The notes: a model not told the origin generated them from the letters alone. Positions 1 to 9,746 are shown, numbered from the stretch's first letter. The stretch is DNA of 64,000 nucleotides from Treponema rectale (GCF_014202035.1 NZ_JACHFR010000002.1:62001-126000), one strand, 5' to 3'. Numbers and translations are program-made.

Positions 1-1398
1 GCAGCATCATCACCCTTTAGCTATCACGTAATTATTGACTCAAGTCAGAAATCGTTATCTGTAATTTACAAAGAGCTTTCTTTTCTGCGAGATGACAAAC
101 GTAAACAACTTTTTGGAACTGATTATGAAGACAACAATGCCTCACAGGAATTCATTCAATTGTACTGCATGAACTCTCTGAAAGGACTTCCGATTTTTAC
201 CTGCAGTGCAAAAACCTTTACAGACTACGCTCAAAGTTCAAGTTATCTGATTCCAGAAAACCTTACAAAATGTACAGATGAAAATATTCTCAACGCAGGC
301 GATACATACAATGAAGAAAAAAACTGGCTGCTTAATAACGCTGCAGTACCGGAAAAATTTTCATCCATACAAAAAAATGGTGCGGACTTCTGGATAAACT
401 GTCAGTCAAAAAAAGATCAGACAATTCCTCAGGAAACCGTCAGACTTATAGAAAATACAATAAATGAAAAAAGAATGTCCGGCGATAAAATAAATATTTC
501 CGCAACAGTGCTGAATCAGTTCTTTCAGTGCCCAAGAAAATGGCTTTTCAATTCAATTGCAAAATTACGTGAAGAAACAACAGAAGCTGAACTCATGCGC
601 AGTACTGAACTGGGAGATTTATATCACAAGGTTTTTGAGCTCTACTGCAACTTTCTAAAATCAAAAGACATGGCGATTATTGTAGAAGATGAAAAACTAC
701 CTGAAGAGAATAAAAAAATTCTTAAGCAGGCTGTTACCACAGCAATAAAAGAAGCACAAAAAAGCTTTCTGACGACAGAGCTTCTTTCAACTACCGAAAA
801 AGCCCTTTCAGATTTGATGAACACCAGCATCACAGGATTTTCCAGAACTTTCAACGGCTGCAAAATTATTGCAACAGAAAAAAATTACAGTTATACCGAC
901 GAAAAAACAGGAATCCTTTTTGAAGGAAGAATAGACTGTCTGCTTTTAGACCCGGATGCAGAAGAATACATTCTTGTAGATTTTAAAAGCCGCAGCATTC
1001 CTAAAAACATATATCTGACGGAGGATGACTCAAATCTTCTTCCACTTGAAGAACAGGAACTTCCAGATTTTCAGATGCCGTTTTATATATACCTGCTTAG
1101 AAATCAGACACCGGCTGTTAAAATTGAGAACTGCTGCTTTTTTAACGTAACAAAAGCAGAAGCTGTCCCTGTTACAGGAATTTCCATCTATAACAGGATT
1201 TATAAAAAAACAAAAATTTCACCGGAAGATTTTGAACCAGTCATTAGCAAAATGATTGAATGTTCAGAATACTATGCGCAGCATATAACAGACAGAAATT
1301 TTTCTGTAAATGACAACGCTCAGGATTTTTCAACTTGCAGCAGCTGTTACTACAAAGCAATCTGCAGACGAACCTTTACAGTCAGCAGAAAAAACTAA
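1..1398 (+). CDS. AddB-like PD-(D/E)XK exonuclease subunit (C-terminal part, 5' end outside window)
   Basis: The frame is open from the first base, so this is the last 465 residues of a longer protein. The visible part has the C-terminal PD-(D/E)XK nuclease of the AddB family: CPRKWLF near residue 177, then GRIDCLLLD and ILVDFKSRS as the metal and catalytic motifs. A closing cysteine cluster (codons at 1336, 1345, 1363; C-x2-C-x5-C) together with the earlier Cys would hold the 4Fe-4S staple known in AddB. Its partner AddA follows directly, so the pair should form the cytoplasmic helicase-nuclease that resects double-strand breaks for RecA. The missing N-terminus would carry the inactivated helicase fold. 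Family assignment rests on these motifs plus the neighbour. Confidence 0.82.
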   Translation, partial: AASSPFSYHVIIDSSQKSLSVIYKELSFLRDDKRKQLFGTDYEDNNASQEFIQLYCMNSLKGLPIFTCSAKTFTDYAQSSSYLIPENLTKCTDENILNAGDTYNEEKNWLLNNAAVPEKFSSIQKNGADFWINCQSKKDQTIPQETVRLIENTINEKRMSGDKINISATVLNQFFQCPRKWLFNSIAKLREETTEAELMRSTELGDLYHKVFELYCNFLKSKDMAIIVEDEKLPEENKKILKQAVTTAIKEAQKSFLTTELLSTTEKALSDLMNTSITGFSRTFNGCKIIATEKNYSYTDEKTGILFEGRIDCLLLDPDAEEYILVDFKSRSIPKNIYLTEDDSNLLPLEEQELPDFQMPFYIYLLRNQTPAVKIENCCFFNVTKAEAVPVTGISIYNRIYKKTKISPEDFEPVISKMIECSEYYAQHITDRNFSVNDNAQDFSTCSSCYYKAICRRTFTVSRKN

Positions 1399-1423
1399 AA
1401 CCATAAAAGAAGGACTGATTACA

Positions 1424-4400
1424 ATGGCAGATACAAAAAAAAATATTCCTGATGAATTTCAATCCGCAGCAATAAAAGCAAAAAAAAATTCTGTAGTAAG
1501 CGCAGGAGCAGGCTCTGGAAAAACAAGTGTTCTTTCCCAGCGATTCTTAGATCTTGTACAGAACCGGAACTGTAATGTAGATGAAATACTTACCCTTACA
1601 TTTACAAAAAAAGCTACAATAGAAATGTCCTCAAGAATTTACGATGTCCTCAAAAAAAATTCACCGGAAAAAGCAGCTGATTTCTATAAAGCAAACATAA
1701 AGACCTTAGATGCATACTGTAATTCCGTAGCAAAAGCAGGTTCGCATTTTTACGGTATATCACCAGACTTCACTCAGGATAAAGAAACCGCTCAAAGAAA
1801 AATTCAGGAAATGGCCCTCCCATTCATTTTAAAACACAGGGACAATCCTGCAATAAAAGCCCTGGTAAAAACAAACGACTATGCAGAGACTGCACAAGCA
1901 ATTTTTGTAGACGTTATTGCAAACAACTCTACTGTCGTAACTCCAATTGATTTTGATGCAGACCTTAGCCGTCAGAAACAGCTCATCATCAAAGCCTGGG
2001 ATGAAAACCAGAAAAAAATATTTTCTGACATGGATAATTTTTTAGGCCTCTGGAATTCTGTCCCGGAAAATCCAGGCTCCAGTATCTACGTAAAAGCACA
2101 GGAATATCTTAGAGACTTTACAAAACCATATAAAACAGAACTCACTTTGACAGCTGTAGAAAACCATTCAACGGAAGAAATAGAAGAAACCTTCTCTACC
2201 CTGGCATATTTCTGCAATACACCAAAAGTCGGCAGGTTAAAGAATTTAAAAGAAGCAAATGAATACCTGATATCTGCAGCAGAAACTCTGAAAATACTTC
2301 AGCAGATAATAACATACGTTCAGAGCCTTGATATTATAGAAGCACTCTTTCCGCTGTTAAAAGAATTTCAGAAAGCCGCAAATGACTTTAAGAGACAGAG
2401 CGGAATACTGTCATTTAAAGACATTTCAGATATTGCACTGAAAACTCTCATTGAGCATCCTGAAATAAGAAAAATTGAAAAACAAAAATACAAAGCAATA
2501 ATGATTGACGAATTTCAGGACAACAACCAGACACAGAGAGACATGCTGTTCCTTCTTGCAGAAAAGCAGGACCGCATGGACAAATCCGTTCCTTCTGTTG
2601 ACGAACTGGAAGAAGAAAAACTTTTTTTTGTAGGCGATGAAAAGCAAAGCATTTACAGATTCCGTGGAGCAGATGTTTCTGTATTCCGAAAACTGTCAGA
2701 GGACTTTAAAGACGGAAACCTTCAGATGTCCACAAACTACAGATCACATCAGTCGCTTATTGCAAGCTTCAATACAATCTTCGGAGGAATACCTTTTCCG
2801 CCTGCATTGAATTCCACAGAGAAAAAAGACTTGCAGCCGTCTGTATTTTATACGGAACAAAATGAAGAGGAATTAAAAAAAGAAGGACTTTCCATTCCAG
2901 AATACGAAGCCGTATATCATGAAGTAACGCTTTCTAAATCTGCAAAAGAACAAATTACTGCTGAAACTTACAAAGACATTTATCAACCACACATTCACCT
3001 TGCATTTACAGATGATTCAGAAACAGAAGCTGAATGGGTTGTACAAAAAATAAAAGCCCTGATTGAAAACGGAGCTGATGAAAATAAAAAAGTTTCTCCG
3101 GGAGATATTGCAATACTTTTCAGAAGCTATGAATCACAGGCACTATACGAAAGAATTCTCCTCAAGCATGGAATTCCATATAACACGGAAACTGTAAAAG
3201 GTTTTTTCTCTGACGGACCGGTAAACGATATTTTCTCTTTCCTCAGATTATGTGCCTACCCTTATGACACGCTTTCCTACGCACAACTGCTTCGCTCTCC
3301 TTTTGTTAATCTTTCAATTACAGAAGTCAATGCAATACTTATTAAAAACAAGGAACCCTTTTCTTCAGAAAATGAATCCCTGCTTTCTCCAGACGGATGC
3401 CTTCACTACAAAAAAGCAGCTGAACTTTTTATTGAATTAAAAAACAAATGCAGGACCGCCTCACTCACCGAACTTATAGACACATTATGGTACGAAGCCG
3501 GTTACAGATATGAAACTCTATGGAACACACAGGTTTCAATGTATTCAAAACTCTATGATCTTATATTTGAATTTGCCAGAAAATGTGAATCAGAAAATAT
3601 GAGCGTAGCTGCCTTTGTCGATGAATTAAGAAACTATAAAGATGACAGGAAAAAACTTGAGGATATGGATATTCCTATTGTACAGCACGAAGGCGTTCAC
3701 CTTATGTCCATTCATAAAAGTAAGGGACTTGAATTTGAAATTGTATTCATTCCCGTTACAAACAAAAAAGGAATGGCTGAAAAAAACACCCTGCCTGTAT
3801 ACTTCAGCAAAAACTACGGCTTTACAATAAATACAGTTGCAACAGAAGACTCACACAGTGACAATAAAAACATAAACTATTTCTTTACGCTTGCAGAAAA
3901 AGAAAACATTCAGAAAGAAAATGCTGAACTGCGCCGTCTTACATATGTAGCTTTGACCAGGGCAGTAAATTCCCTTTACATTTCAAAGTCAAAAGAAGAT
4001 CCTGCAAATATTTCTCCAGAAAAATTTACACCGGGAAATGAAGAAAGATTAAGTACAATTTACAACACACTTTTCCCGGTAATAAACTTCTACAAAGAAA
4101 AAGAGGAGCTTAACTTCTGCCCTTTTACCTTTGAAGATATAGAACTTAATGATGAACCTGAATCATCCCTCAAGCACAGACGGAATACACAGGAAGCAAA
4201 ATACATGCTTCTGGAAGATATAAAAAAGCTGGATGTCTACAGCGAAACCTCCGGAACAAAAATCCTTTCTCTTGATAAAGTTCAGCCACGATATATTCTC
4301 CCGAGTCAGTTGTACCATGAGGAAGAAAACCTCAGCAGGGAACAGTTCTCAGAATTATCAGAACAGGAAAAAGCAGCTCCATATAAAGAAATAGATGAAA

Positions 4401-4966
4401 TCATTATTCAAAGCATACCTGAAAAAAAATCCGACAGTCCCGTCAGACCAAGATTCAGTTTTACTGATTTCGGAACAATTGCCCATTCCTTTCTTGAATC
4501 AGCCCTGTCTCCGGAAAAAAATCTTCCTAAATACTCAAACAAAGACATTATCGGACTTGAAAACAGCAGGACAAAACTTGAAACCGTAACAAAGGCATGC
4601 AATAAAATGACGGATGCATTTCTAAACAGCCCGCTGGGTCAAAAAGCCGTTAATGCAGAATGGAAGAAGTGTGAATATGAATTTAAATATCACGCTGACG
4701 GCTACATCATCCACGGAACCATGGATCTTATTTTCAAGAATTCAGACGGTACCTATACTGTTGTAGATTACAAAACAAATCAAACAATAAAACCGGAAAT
4801 GTACTATAACCAGCTCAGCGCTTATAAAGAAGCAGCAAGCCAGATGCTGGGGCTTCCTGCAGAAAAAATAAAATGCTCACTGTTTTATCTGAGGTACGGA
4901 AAGGAAGTTGACATTACAGAAAAGTGCAGCAAACCTTTAGACTGGAAAAGCATAATTACCATGTAA
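1424..4966 (+). CDS. addA: AddA-like UvrD/Rep helicase-nuclease
   Basis: A 1180-residue superfamily 1A helicase with C-terminal nuclease. Seen in order: Walker A GAGSGKTS near residue 30, DEFQDNN near 362, GDEKQSIYRFRGAD near 404, HKSKGLEFE near 765, LTYVALTRA near 840, and the PD-(D/E)XK motifs GTMDLIF and VVDYKTNQ near 1100-1120. Length and domain order fit AddA. I chose ATG 1424 (MADTKKN), preceded by AAGGA about 8 nt upstream; an in-frame ATG at 1310 lies inside addB without a ribosome site. It works with the upstream AddB in recombinational repair. Its last 11 bases overlap the convergent gene on the other strand. Confidence 0.9.
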   Translation: MADTKKNIPDEFQSAAIKAKKNSVVSAGAGSGKTSVLSQRFLDLVQNRNCNVDEILTLTFTKKATIEMSSRIYDVLKKNSPEKAADFYKANIKTLDAYCNSVAKAGSHFYGISPDFTQDKETAQRKIQEMALPFILKHRDNPAIKALVKTNDYAETAQAIFVDVIANNSTVVTPIDFDADLSRQKQLIIKAWDENQKKIFSDMDNFLGLWNSVPENPGSSIYVKAQEYLRDFTKPYKTELTLTAVENHSTEEIEETFSTLAYFCNTPKVGRLKNLKEANEYLISAAETLKILQQIITYVQSLDIIEALFPLLKEFQKAANDFKRQSGILSFKDISDIALKTLIEHPEIRKIEKQKYKAIMIDEFQDNNQTQRDMLFLLAEKQDRMDKSVPSVDELEEEKLFFVGDEKQSIYRFRGADVSVFRKLSEDFKDGNLQMSTNYRSHQSLIASFNTIFGGIPFPPALNSTEKKDLQPSVFYTEQNEEELKKEGLSIPEYEAVYHEVTLSKSAKEQITAETYKDIYQPHIHLAFTDDSETEAEWVVQKIKALIENGADENKKVSPGDIAILFRSYESQALYERILLKHGIPYNTETVKGFFSDGPVNDIFSFLRLCAYPYDTLSYAQLLRSPFVNLSITEVNAILIKNKEPFSSENESLLSPDGCLHYKKAAELFIELKNKCRTASLTELIDTLWYEAGYRYETLWNTQVSMYSKLYDLIFEFARKCESENMSVAAFVDELRNYKDDRKKLEDMDIPIVQHEGVHLMSIHKSKGLEFEIVFIPVTNKKGMAEKNTLPVYFSKNYGFTINTVATEDSHSDNKNINYFFTLAEKENIQKENAELRRLTYVALTRAVNSLYISKSKEDPANISPEKFTPGNEERLSTIYNTLFPVINFYKEKEELNFCPFTFEDIELNDEPESSLKHRRNTQEAKYMLLEDIKKLDVYSETSGTKILSLDKVQPRYILPSQLYHEEENLSREQFSELSEQEKAAPYKEIDEIIIQSIPEKKSDSPVRPRFSFTDFGTIAHSFLESALSPEKNLPKYSNKDIIGLENSRTKLETVTKACNKMTDAFLNSPLGQKAVNAEWKKCEYEFKYHADGYIIHGTMDLIFKNSDGTYTVVDYKTNQTIKPEMYYNQLSAYKEAASQMLGLPAEKIKCSLFYLRYGKEVDITEKCSKPLDWKSIITM

Positions 4967-6149
4967 CCCCCATTCCAAAAGAATAAGTTACATAGTCCTC
5001 ACGCTTTACGTCCGTTAAAGATGAATTGACAAAATCATTTATCAGCGGCGTAAGGTTCCAGTCAAAATTATAATTTGCTGCTGCCGTAAAAAGAAGATAA
5101 CCTATTTTAAAATCAAGACCAGCGCTTGCCTTTAATGTAAAATGATTATCGGTTGCAATTTCTGCAGCCCCCTGAACATAAGGCCTGAAAAATTTAGTAA
5201 TACTCATATTCAAACCTGCAAGCAGTCCAAAATCATATATTGCCGTACTGTCTATGGAAGTAAGGTCATAACCAACAGTCGCTCCTGCAAAACCAAACCG
5301 TCCCATTCCCCATGTAAGGCTGCCCCTTACAAAAACAGGCTCCTTCTCCCTGATCTCAACTTCACCAAAAAATACCCGTCTTCCACTCTGCAATGAATCA
5401 TTTCCGTCTTCAGATTCATCCTGAAAATCTGAGTTTTCATCAATCCCGGCTTCAGATTCAAGTATTGAAGCACAGCGTTCATAATCTACCTTAATCTGAT
5501 AGTCACTTCTTATTTCAACCTGAGTCTTTTCTATAAAAGTAACATGCTTAAGATTTTTTTCTCCGACAGAAAACAATGGTTTATCAATTCCATTTCTGCT
5601 TTCATAAAAAACAACTGAATGAGGAACAAATCTATATTCAGAAGCTGCTGCCCATTTTTTAATAGAATAATTAAGTTCAGCAGAAAGAATTATTCCGGAA
5701 TTATTCAAGAGTTCATTATAAATCTCTACAGAATATTCATAATCTTCCTTCTGATGAGATGTCATCCGTTTAACCGGTGTAAATTTCTTTCCTGTAAAAA
5801 CGGAATAAGGAAGAGACAGCTTTTGGTTAAACAGTTTTTTTCTTCCTGCAATATCTGCTTCAAGAAAAACATCCCACCCCTGCTTTTCCTTATCATAATT
5901 TCCTATCCGCAGTTTTAAGCCGTTATCAGTTTTTACGACAAAATTTTCATTTTCAAAAAGGTCATATATATCAGACAACTCATTACGAAGCTGACGAACA
6001 GTTCTGGAAGAAACATTATCATCTGATTTAACTTCATTTATCTGAGTCTTTAAGTTTTCAATATACTCAATATATTCCCCGGGAGTCTGTGCAAAAAGAC
6101 ATCCTGACGCAAATATATAAACAGTTATAAAAATTATTTTTTTCAGCAT
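4956..6149 (-). CDS. Predicted secreted outer-membrane-type protein
   Basis: I do not recognise a named family. The 397-residue product starts MLKKIIFITVYIFAS with a hydrophobic stretch ending GCLFAQ, a typical signal peptide. A charged helical segment (residues about 25-60) follows, then a long region of alternating polar and hydrophobic residues. The last third (for example VRGSLTWGMGRFGFAGATVG and YSFGMGVTW at the C-terminus) looks like beta-barrel strands ending in an aromatic residue, suggesting an outer-membrane location. The start at 6149 is set by GGAG 9 nt upstream; the longer frame would add a non-signal extension. It is divergent from coaBC with an 88-bp shared promoter region, and its 3' end overlaps addA. 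Confidence 0.6.
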   Translation of the reverse strand: MLKKIIFITVYIFASGCLFAQTPGEYIEYIENLKTQINEVKSDDNVSSRTVRQLRNELSDIYDLFENENFVVKTDNGLKLRIGNYDKEKQGWDVFLEADIAGRKKLFNQKLSLPYSVFTGKKFTPVKRMTSHQKEDYEYSVEIYNELLNNSGIILSAELNYSIKKWAAASEYRFVPHSVVFYESRNGIDKPLFSVGEKNLKHVTFIEKTQVEIRSDYQIKVDYERCASILESEAGIDENSDFQDESEDGNDSLQSGRRVFFGEVEIREKEPVFVRGSLTWGMGRFGFAGATVGYDLTSIDSTAIYDFGLLAGLNMSITKFFRPYVQGAAEIATDNHFTLKASAGLDFKIGYLLFTAAANYNFDWNLTPLINDFVNSSLTDVKREDYVTYSFGMGVTW

Positions 6150-6237
6150 AAAAGTACTCTCCATTTTAATGCAAAAACGTATTTTCTTAAACGACTTTTT
6201 TTTAAATTTATTGTATAGTAACGAAAAGAGGTTTTTA

Positions 6238-7431
6238 ATGTTAAAAAATAAAACAGTTATACTTGGTGTTTCAGGAAGCATTGCAGCTTACAAGGCAGCA
6301 TCCCTTGCCAGCCTGTTAGTCAAAGCCCATGCAGACGTTCACGTAATAATGACAAAAAATGCACTTAACTTTATCAATCCAATTACCTTTGAAACCCTTA
6401 CAAACAATAAATGCCTGACAGATACTTTTGACAGAAATTTCCAGTTCAACGTTGAACATGTTTCCCTTGCAAAAAAAGCTGATCTGTTTATCATAGCACC
6501 GGCAACGGCAAATGTTATTGCAAAAATTGCAAACGGTCTTGCAGATGACATGCTCACAACAACATTTCTTGCAGCCTCCTGTCCGAAAATAATTTCACCT
6601 GCAATGAATACAGGCATGCTTGAAAATCCTGTAACACAGGATAACATAAATAAATGCACTCACTACGGAATTAAAATAGTAGAATCAGAAACCGGCCGTC
6701 TGGCCTGCGGAGACACAGGAAAAGGAAAGCTTCCTGAACCGGAAGTACTTTTTGATTCAATCATAAATGAAATCGCATTTGAAAAAGACCTTTCCAGTAA
6801 AAAAATATTAATTACAGCAGGACCAACTCAAGAAAGCCTTGACCCTGTCAGATTCATTACAAACCACTCCAGCGGAAAAATGGGATACGCACTGGCACAG
6901 GCAGCAGTAATGAGGGGTGCCACTGTTACACTTATAAGCGGTCCTGTAAACTTAAAACCACCGGCCGGAGTCACGGTTCACAAGATTGTATCAGCACAAG
7001 ACATGTTTGAATGCGTAAAAAAATACTCTCCGGAAAACGAAATAATAATAAAAAGTGCCGCCGTTGCAGATTATAAACCTGCAGATATTTCTGATGAAAA
7101 AATAAAAAAGAGCGACACTGAACTTTCTATAAAACTGGCACGTACAAATGATATTTTAAAATGGCTCGGAGAAAACAAACGCCCGAATCAGTTTCTCTGC
7201 GGATTTTCAATGGAAACACAAAATCTTATTGAAAACTCCAAAGCAAAACTTCTCAAAAAAAATCTGGATTTAATCTGTGCAAACAACATAAAAACAGAAG
7301 GAGCCGGATTTCAAAAAGACACAAACGTTATAACAATGATTTCAAGGAATTTTATTGAAGAACTTCCGTTACTTTCAAAATTTGAAGCCGCAAATAAAAT
7401 TCTTGATGAAATAATTCAGCTGAGCAATTAA
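6238..7431 (+). CDS. coaBC: Bifunctional phosphopantothenoylcysteine decarboxylase / phosphopantothenate-cysteine ligase
   Basis: A 397-residue cytoplasmic enzyme of coenzyme A synthesis. It joins cysteine to 4'-phosphopantothenate and then decarboxylates the product to 4'-phosphopantetheine. The N-terminal flavoprotein part shows VSGSIAAYKAA, the catalytic His in NVEHVSLA, IAPATAN, PAMNTGM and the Cys loop RLACGDTGKG. The C-terminal ligase shows ITAGPTQESLDPVRFITN, SSGKMGYALA and KSAAVADYKP. Start ATG 6238 has AAAAGAGG just upstream. mscS follows 15 nt after the stop, so the two are probably co-transcribed. Length is normal for the fused family. Confidence 0.95.
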   Translation: MLKNKTVILGVSGSIAAYKAASLASLLVKAHADVHVIMTKNALNFINPITFETLTNNKCLTDTFDRNFQFNVEHVSLAKKADLFIIAPATANVIAKIANGLADDMLTTTFLAASCPKIISPAMNTGMLENPVTQDNINKCTHYGIKIVESETGRLACGDTGKGKLPEPEVLFDSIINEIAFEKDLSSKKILITAGPTQESLDPVRFITNHSSGKMGYALAQAAVMRGATVTLISGPVNLKPPAGVTVHKIVSAQDMFECVKKYSPENEIIIKSAAVADYKPADISDEKIKKSDTELSIKLARTNDILKWLGENKRPNQFLCGFSMETQNLIENSKAKLLKKNLDLICANNIKTEGAGFQKDTNVITMISRNFIEELPLLSKFEAANKILDEIIQLSN

Positions 7432-7446
7432 AACACAGGAGAATAT

Positions 7447-8316
7447 ATGGAAAACGAAAGCACAGAAAATGTTTCTGAGACAGTATCTGAGTCTGTTCGA
7501 GAAGCAAAAAAAGTTCTTCACCTGGATGACCTTAAAGAATTCATCACCTGGCAGAATCTGGCAAAACTTACTACAACAATAATTGCAATCCTCATTTTTT
7601 ACATCGTATACCGTATCATAAAAAATGTCGTACTGAAAAAAGCAAAAGATAAAATGCAGCCCCATAATGCAATGCTTTTGAACAAAGTTGTAAGTTATGT
7701 TTTTTACATTCTTATTTCAATGTACATTCTTGGTTTATTCGGAATCAACTTAAGTGCAATATGGGGTGCAGCCGGAGTTGCCGGTCTTGCCATTGGTTTT
7801 GCAGCACAAACAAGTGCAAGCAATCTTATAAGCGGACTCTTCGTGCTCAGCGAAAAAACAATTAAAATGGGAGATTATATTTCCATCGGAGACGAAAGTG
7901 GAATCGTTGACAGCATAGGTTTACTCAGCATAAAAATCCATACGCTTGACAATCAGCTTGTCAGAATCCCAAACAGCACAGTAATCAACAGCAATCTGAA
8001 AAACTATAACAGTTATACTAAGCGGCGTCTCGTTTTTGATATTCCGATAAGTTACGAAGCAGATTTAGATAAAGCCCTTAATGCAATAAAAAAAGTTCCG
8101 GCTGCATGCCCTGCTGTTTTACCGGTACCGGAACCAAATATCTTTTATGATGGATTCGGTGATGCCATCAGCCTTAAACTCGCAGTCTGGTTTGAAAACG
8201 GCCAGCTAGCAGAAGTAAAAAATCAGGTCTACACAAACATTGTAAAAATATGTCGGGCTGACAACGTAGAAATTCCTTACACCCGCTACGACGTAAAAAT
8301 CATCAACAATAAATAA
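7447..8316 (+). CDS. mscS: MscS-family small-conductance mechanosensitive channel
   Basis: A 289-residue inner-membrane channel. Membrane segments lie at about residues 38-60, 80-100 and 102-125. The third is the Gly/Ala-rich pore helix (AAGVAGLAIGFAAQ), followed by the MscS beta domain with RIPNSTVINSNLKNY. The family opens on membrane tension and releases solutes on hypo-osmotic shock. An acidic cytoplasmic N-terminal tail of about 30 residues precedes the first helix. AGGAGA 6 nt before the ATG and the 15-nt gap from coaBC indicate co-transcription. No clear terminator follows; a GC-rich block begins about 17 nt downstream. Confidence 0.9.
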   Translation: MENESTENVSETVSESVREAKKVLHLDDLKEFITWQNLAKLTTTIIAILIFYIVYRIIKNVVLKKAKDKMQPHNAMLLNKVVSYVFYILISMYILGLFGINLSAIWGAAGVAGLAIGFAAQTSASNLISGLFVLSEKTIKMGDYISIGDESGIVDSIGLLSIKIHTLDNQLVRIPNSTVINSNLKNYNSYTKRRLVFDIPISYEADLDKALNAIKKVPAACPAVLPVPEPNIFYDGFGDAISLKLAVWFENGQLAEVKNQVYTNIVKICRADNVEIPYTRYDVKIINNK

Positions 8317-8332
8317 TCCTGAAAATTTATTC

Positions 8333-8442
8333 CGGAGCACCATGGTCTGCCAAACCGGCTTTCCATGGCTTGCCCTCACGGCCGGTCTTCCGCCCTGCTC
8401 CAGACGTGCTGCGCACCCATTCCAATCCGGGCTAGCCTGGTT
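8333..8442. repeat. GC-rich non-coding block, candidate dispersed repeat
   Basis: About 65% G+C by hand count (71 of 110 bases) in a region that is otherwise near 40%. It has two CCATGG palindromes about 20 bp apart, the inverted pair ACCGGC/GCCGGT and GTGC-GCA-GCAC, so it could fold into a compact structure. It contains no credible gene and abuts the truncated Rpn-like copy. Its composition suggests an imported or repeated element. I cannot show a second copy in this window, so 'repeat' is inference. Confidence 0.4.
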
Positions 8443-8790
8443 CTAATCTTTCAAGCTTAAAACTTCATCAACAGAAAGTCCTGTTCCCTGTGCTATCTGT
8501 TCCGGTAATATATTCATGCGTAAAAATTTTCTTGCCGTTTCAATTCTGGCATTCCGTGTTCCTTCTTTAAGTCCTGCTGCATGTCCCCGGCGTTCAGCTT
8601 CTTCCGTCTTTACCTGTATGTCCGTTTCGTAGTCATATTCGTTGAATACCATGCTTATTACCTCCGAAGCCTTGCGGCGCAGGTAATCGGGAAGGAGGTT
8701 CTGCTTCTGCGCCTTAAGTACTGCCCTTGTCATGAAGTCGGATGCTCCGCTGCTTTTTTCTTCTTCTACAAGGCAATCTCTATTTAACTT
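8443..8790 (-). pseudogene. Partial duplicate of the Rpn-family nuclease gene (3' end only)
   Basis: A 96-codon frame (ATG 8733 to stop 8443) that remains open in frame upstream to about 8790. Bases about 8578-8772 match 8948-9143 of the next gene with three mismatches by eye, repeating the segment from MTRAVLKAQKQNLL to EAERRGHAAGL. Downstream of the duplicated block the tail differs: GTRNARIETARKFLRMN and LSVDEVLSL instead of the neighbour's ending. The copy lacks the whole catalytic domain, so it is probably a remnant of unequal recombination. It might still be translated as a small C-terminal domain protein. Confidence 0.7.
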
Positions 8791-9700
8791 TCAAGATCTC
8801 TTCTTCCGAAAGTCCTGTGCTTTTCATAATCGTCTGCACGGATACACCTTCTTTAAGAAGTATTTCAGCCATTTCAATCCTGGCATTCCGTGCTCCTTCA
8901 GTTCTGCCTTCGCTAAGTCCGGCAGCACGACCTTCACTAAGTCCGGCTGCATGTCCCCGGCGTTCAGCTTCTTCCGTCTTTACCTGTATGTCCGTTTCGT
9001 AGTCATATTCGTTGAATACCATACTTATTACCTCCGAAGCCTTGCGGCGCAGGTAATCGGGAAGAAGGTTCTGCTTCTGCGCCTTAAGTACTGCCCTTGT
9101 CATGAAGTCTGATGCTCCGCTGCTTTTTTCTTCTTCTACAAGGCTGATGAATTTTACATAATTATCCAGCGGCTTGCAAGAAGAAAAGTCCAGCGTACAT
9201 TCTGGATGCTTTATGTTGAACACCTTTACGTTAAGCTCCAGGGGAACTTCACTTCCTGCCTTTTTATCAATGAAGGAATCCGACAGCCTGAGTATTTTCT
9301 GCGGAGGATAGTTCCTGCTTCCGTTGTAGATGACGTAGAACTCCGGTGAAGGAATCATCTTTCGCTCCGTTGAAAACTTGAGCCTTGAATCCACGATCCT
9401 TTCATAGATGCGGGAACAGTAAATCAGAAAGCGCAGGGGCATATTCTCGTTTACTGAAGACTGGTGCTCCAGAAGGACGACAAGCTTTCCGTTGACGAGC
9501 ATGGATATGTCGTTGCAGAAAGACTTGTAGATTACCTGCTCAATCTTTACGTCTTCAAGAACCGTATCTTCAGGCGAAAGGGAATTCCCAGAAATGCAGT
9601 TGTACAGCTCAATGAAGTTTTTCTTTCCAACGACTGCATCCTTTGAAAAATAGTCTACGAAGAGACTGTCCTTAACCGTTCGGTTTTCATTTTTGTCCAT
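8780..9700 (-). CDS. Rpn-family recombination-promoting nuclease / PD-(D/E)XK transposase-like protein
   Basis: About 306 residues from ATG 9700 (MDKNENRTVKD); an upstream in-frame ATG at 9733 is possible, and neither has a convincing ribosome site. The core NDISMLVNGKLVVLLEHQSS followed by MPLRFLIYCSRIYE matches the PDDEXK_2/Rpn family (D, then ExQ as the nuclease motif). The family is linked to RecA-independent recombination and is often multicopy in gut bacteria. The C-terminal linker holds a tandem 8-residue repeat, AAGLSEGR twice, before a degenerate helix ending LSEEEILKVK. Base composition is visibly richer in G+C than the neighbours. A partial copy of its 3' end lies immediately downstream. 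Confidence 0.8.
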   Translation of the reverse strand: MDKNENRTVKDSLFVDYFSKDAVVGKKNFIELYNCISGNSLSPEDTVLEDVKIEQVIYKSFCNDISMLVNGKLVVLLEHQSSVNENMPLRFLIYCSRIYERIVDSRLKFSTERKMIPSPEFYVIYNGSRNYPPQKILRLSDSFIDKKAGSEVPLELNVKVFNIKHPECTLDFSSCKPLDNYVKFISLVEEEKSSGASDFMTRAVLKAQKQNLLPDYLRRKASEVISMVFNEYDYETDIQVKTEEAERRGHAAGLSEGRAAGLSEGRTEGARNARIEMAEILLKEGVSVQTIMKSTGLSEEEILKVK

Positions 9701-9746
9701 ACATATATATTTGCACTGAATTTTAAAAATCACTACAAATGGACAA

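Noticed and set aside
1310-1423. Longer addA start at 1310
   Set aside because: It would overlap addB by about 90 bp with no ribosome site; ATG 1424 has AAGGA and the family N-terminus.
8581-9112. Plus-strand frames across the Rpn region
   Set aside because: Antisense to the duplicated Rpn segment; the repeated similarity only reflects the duplication.
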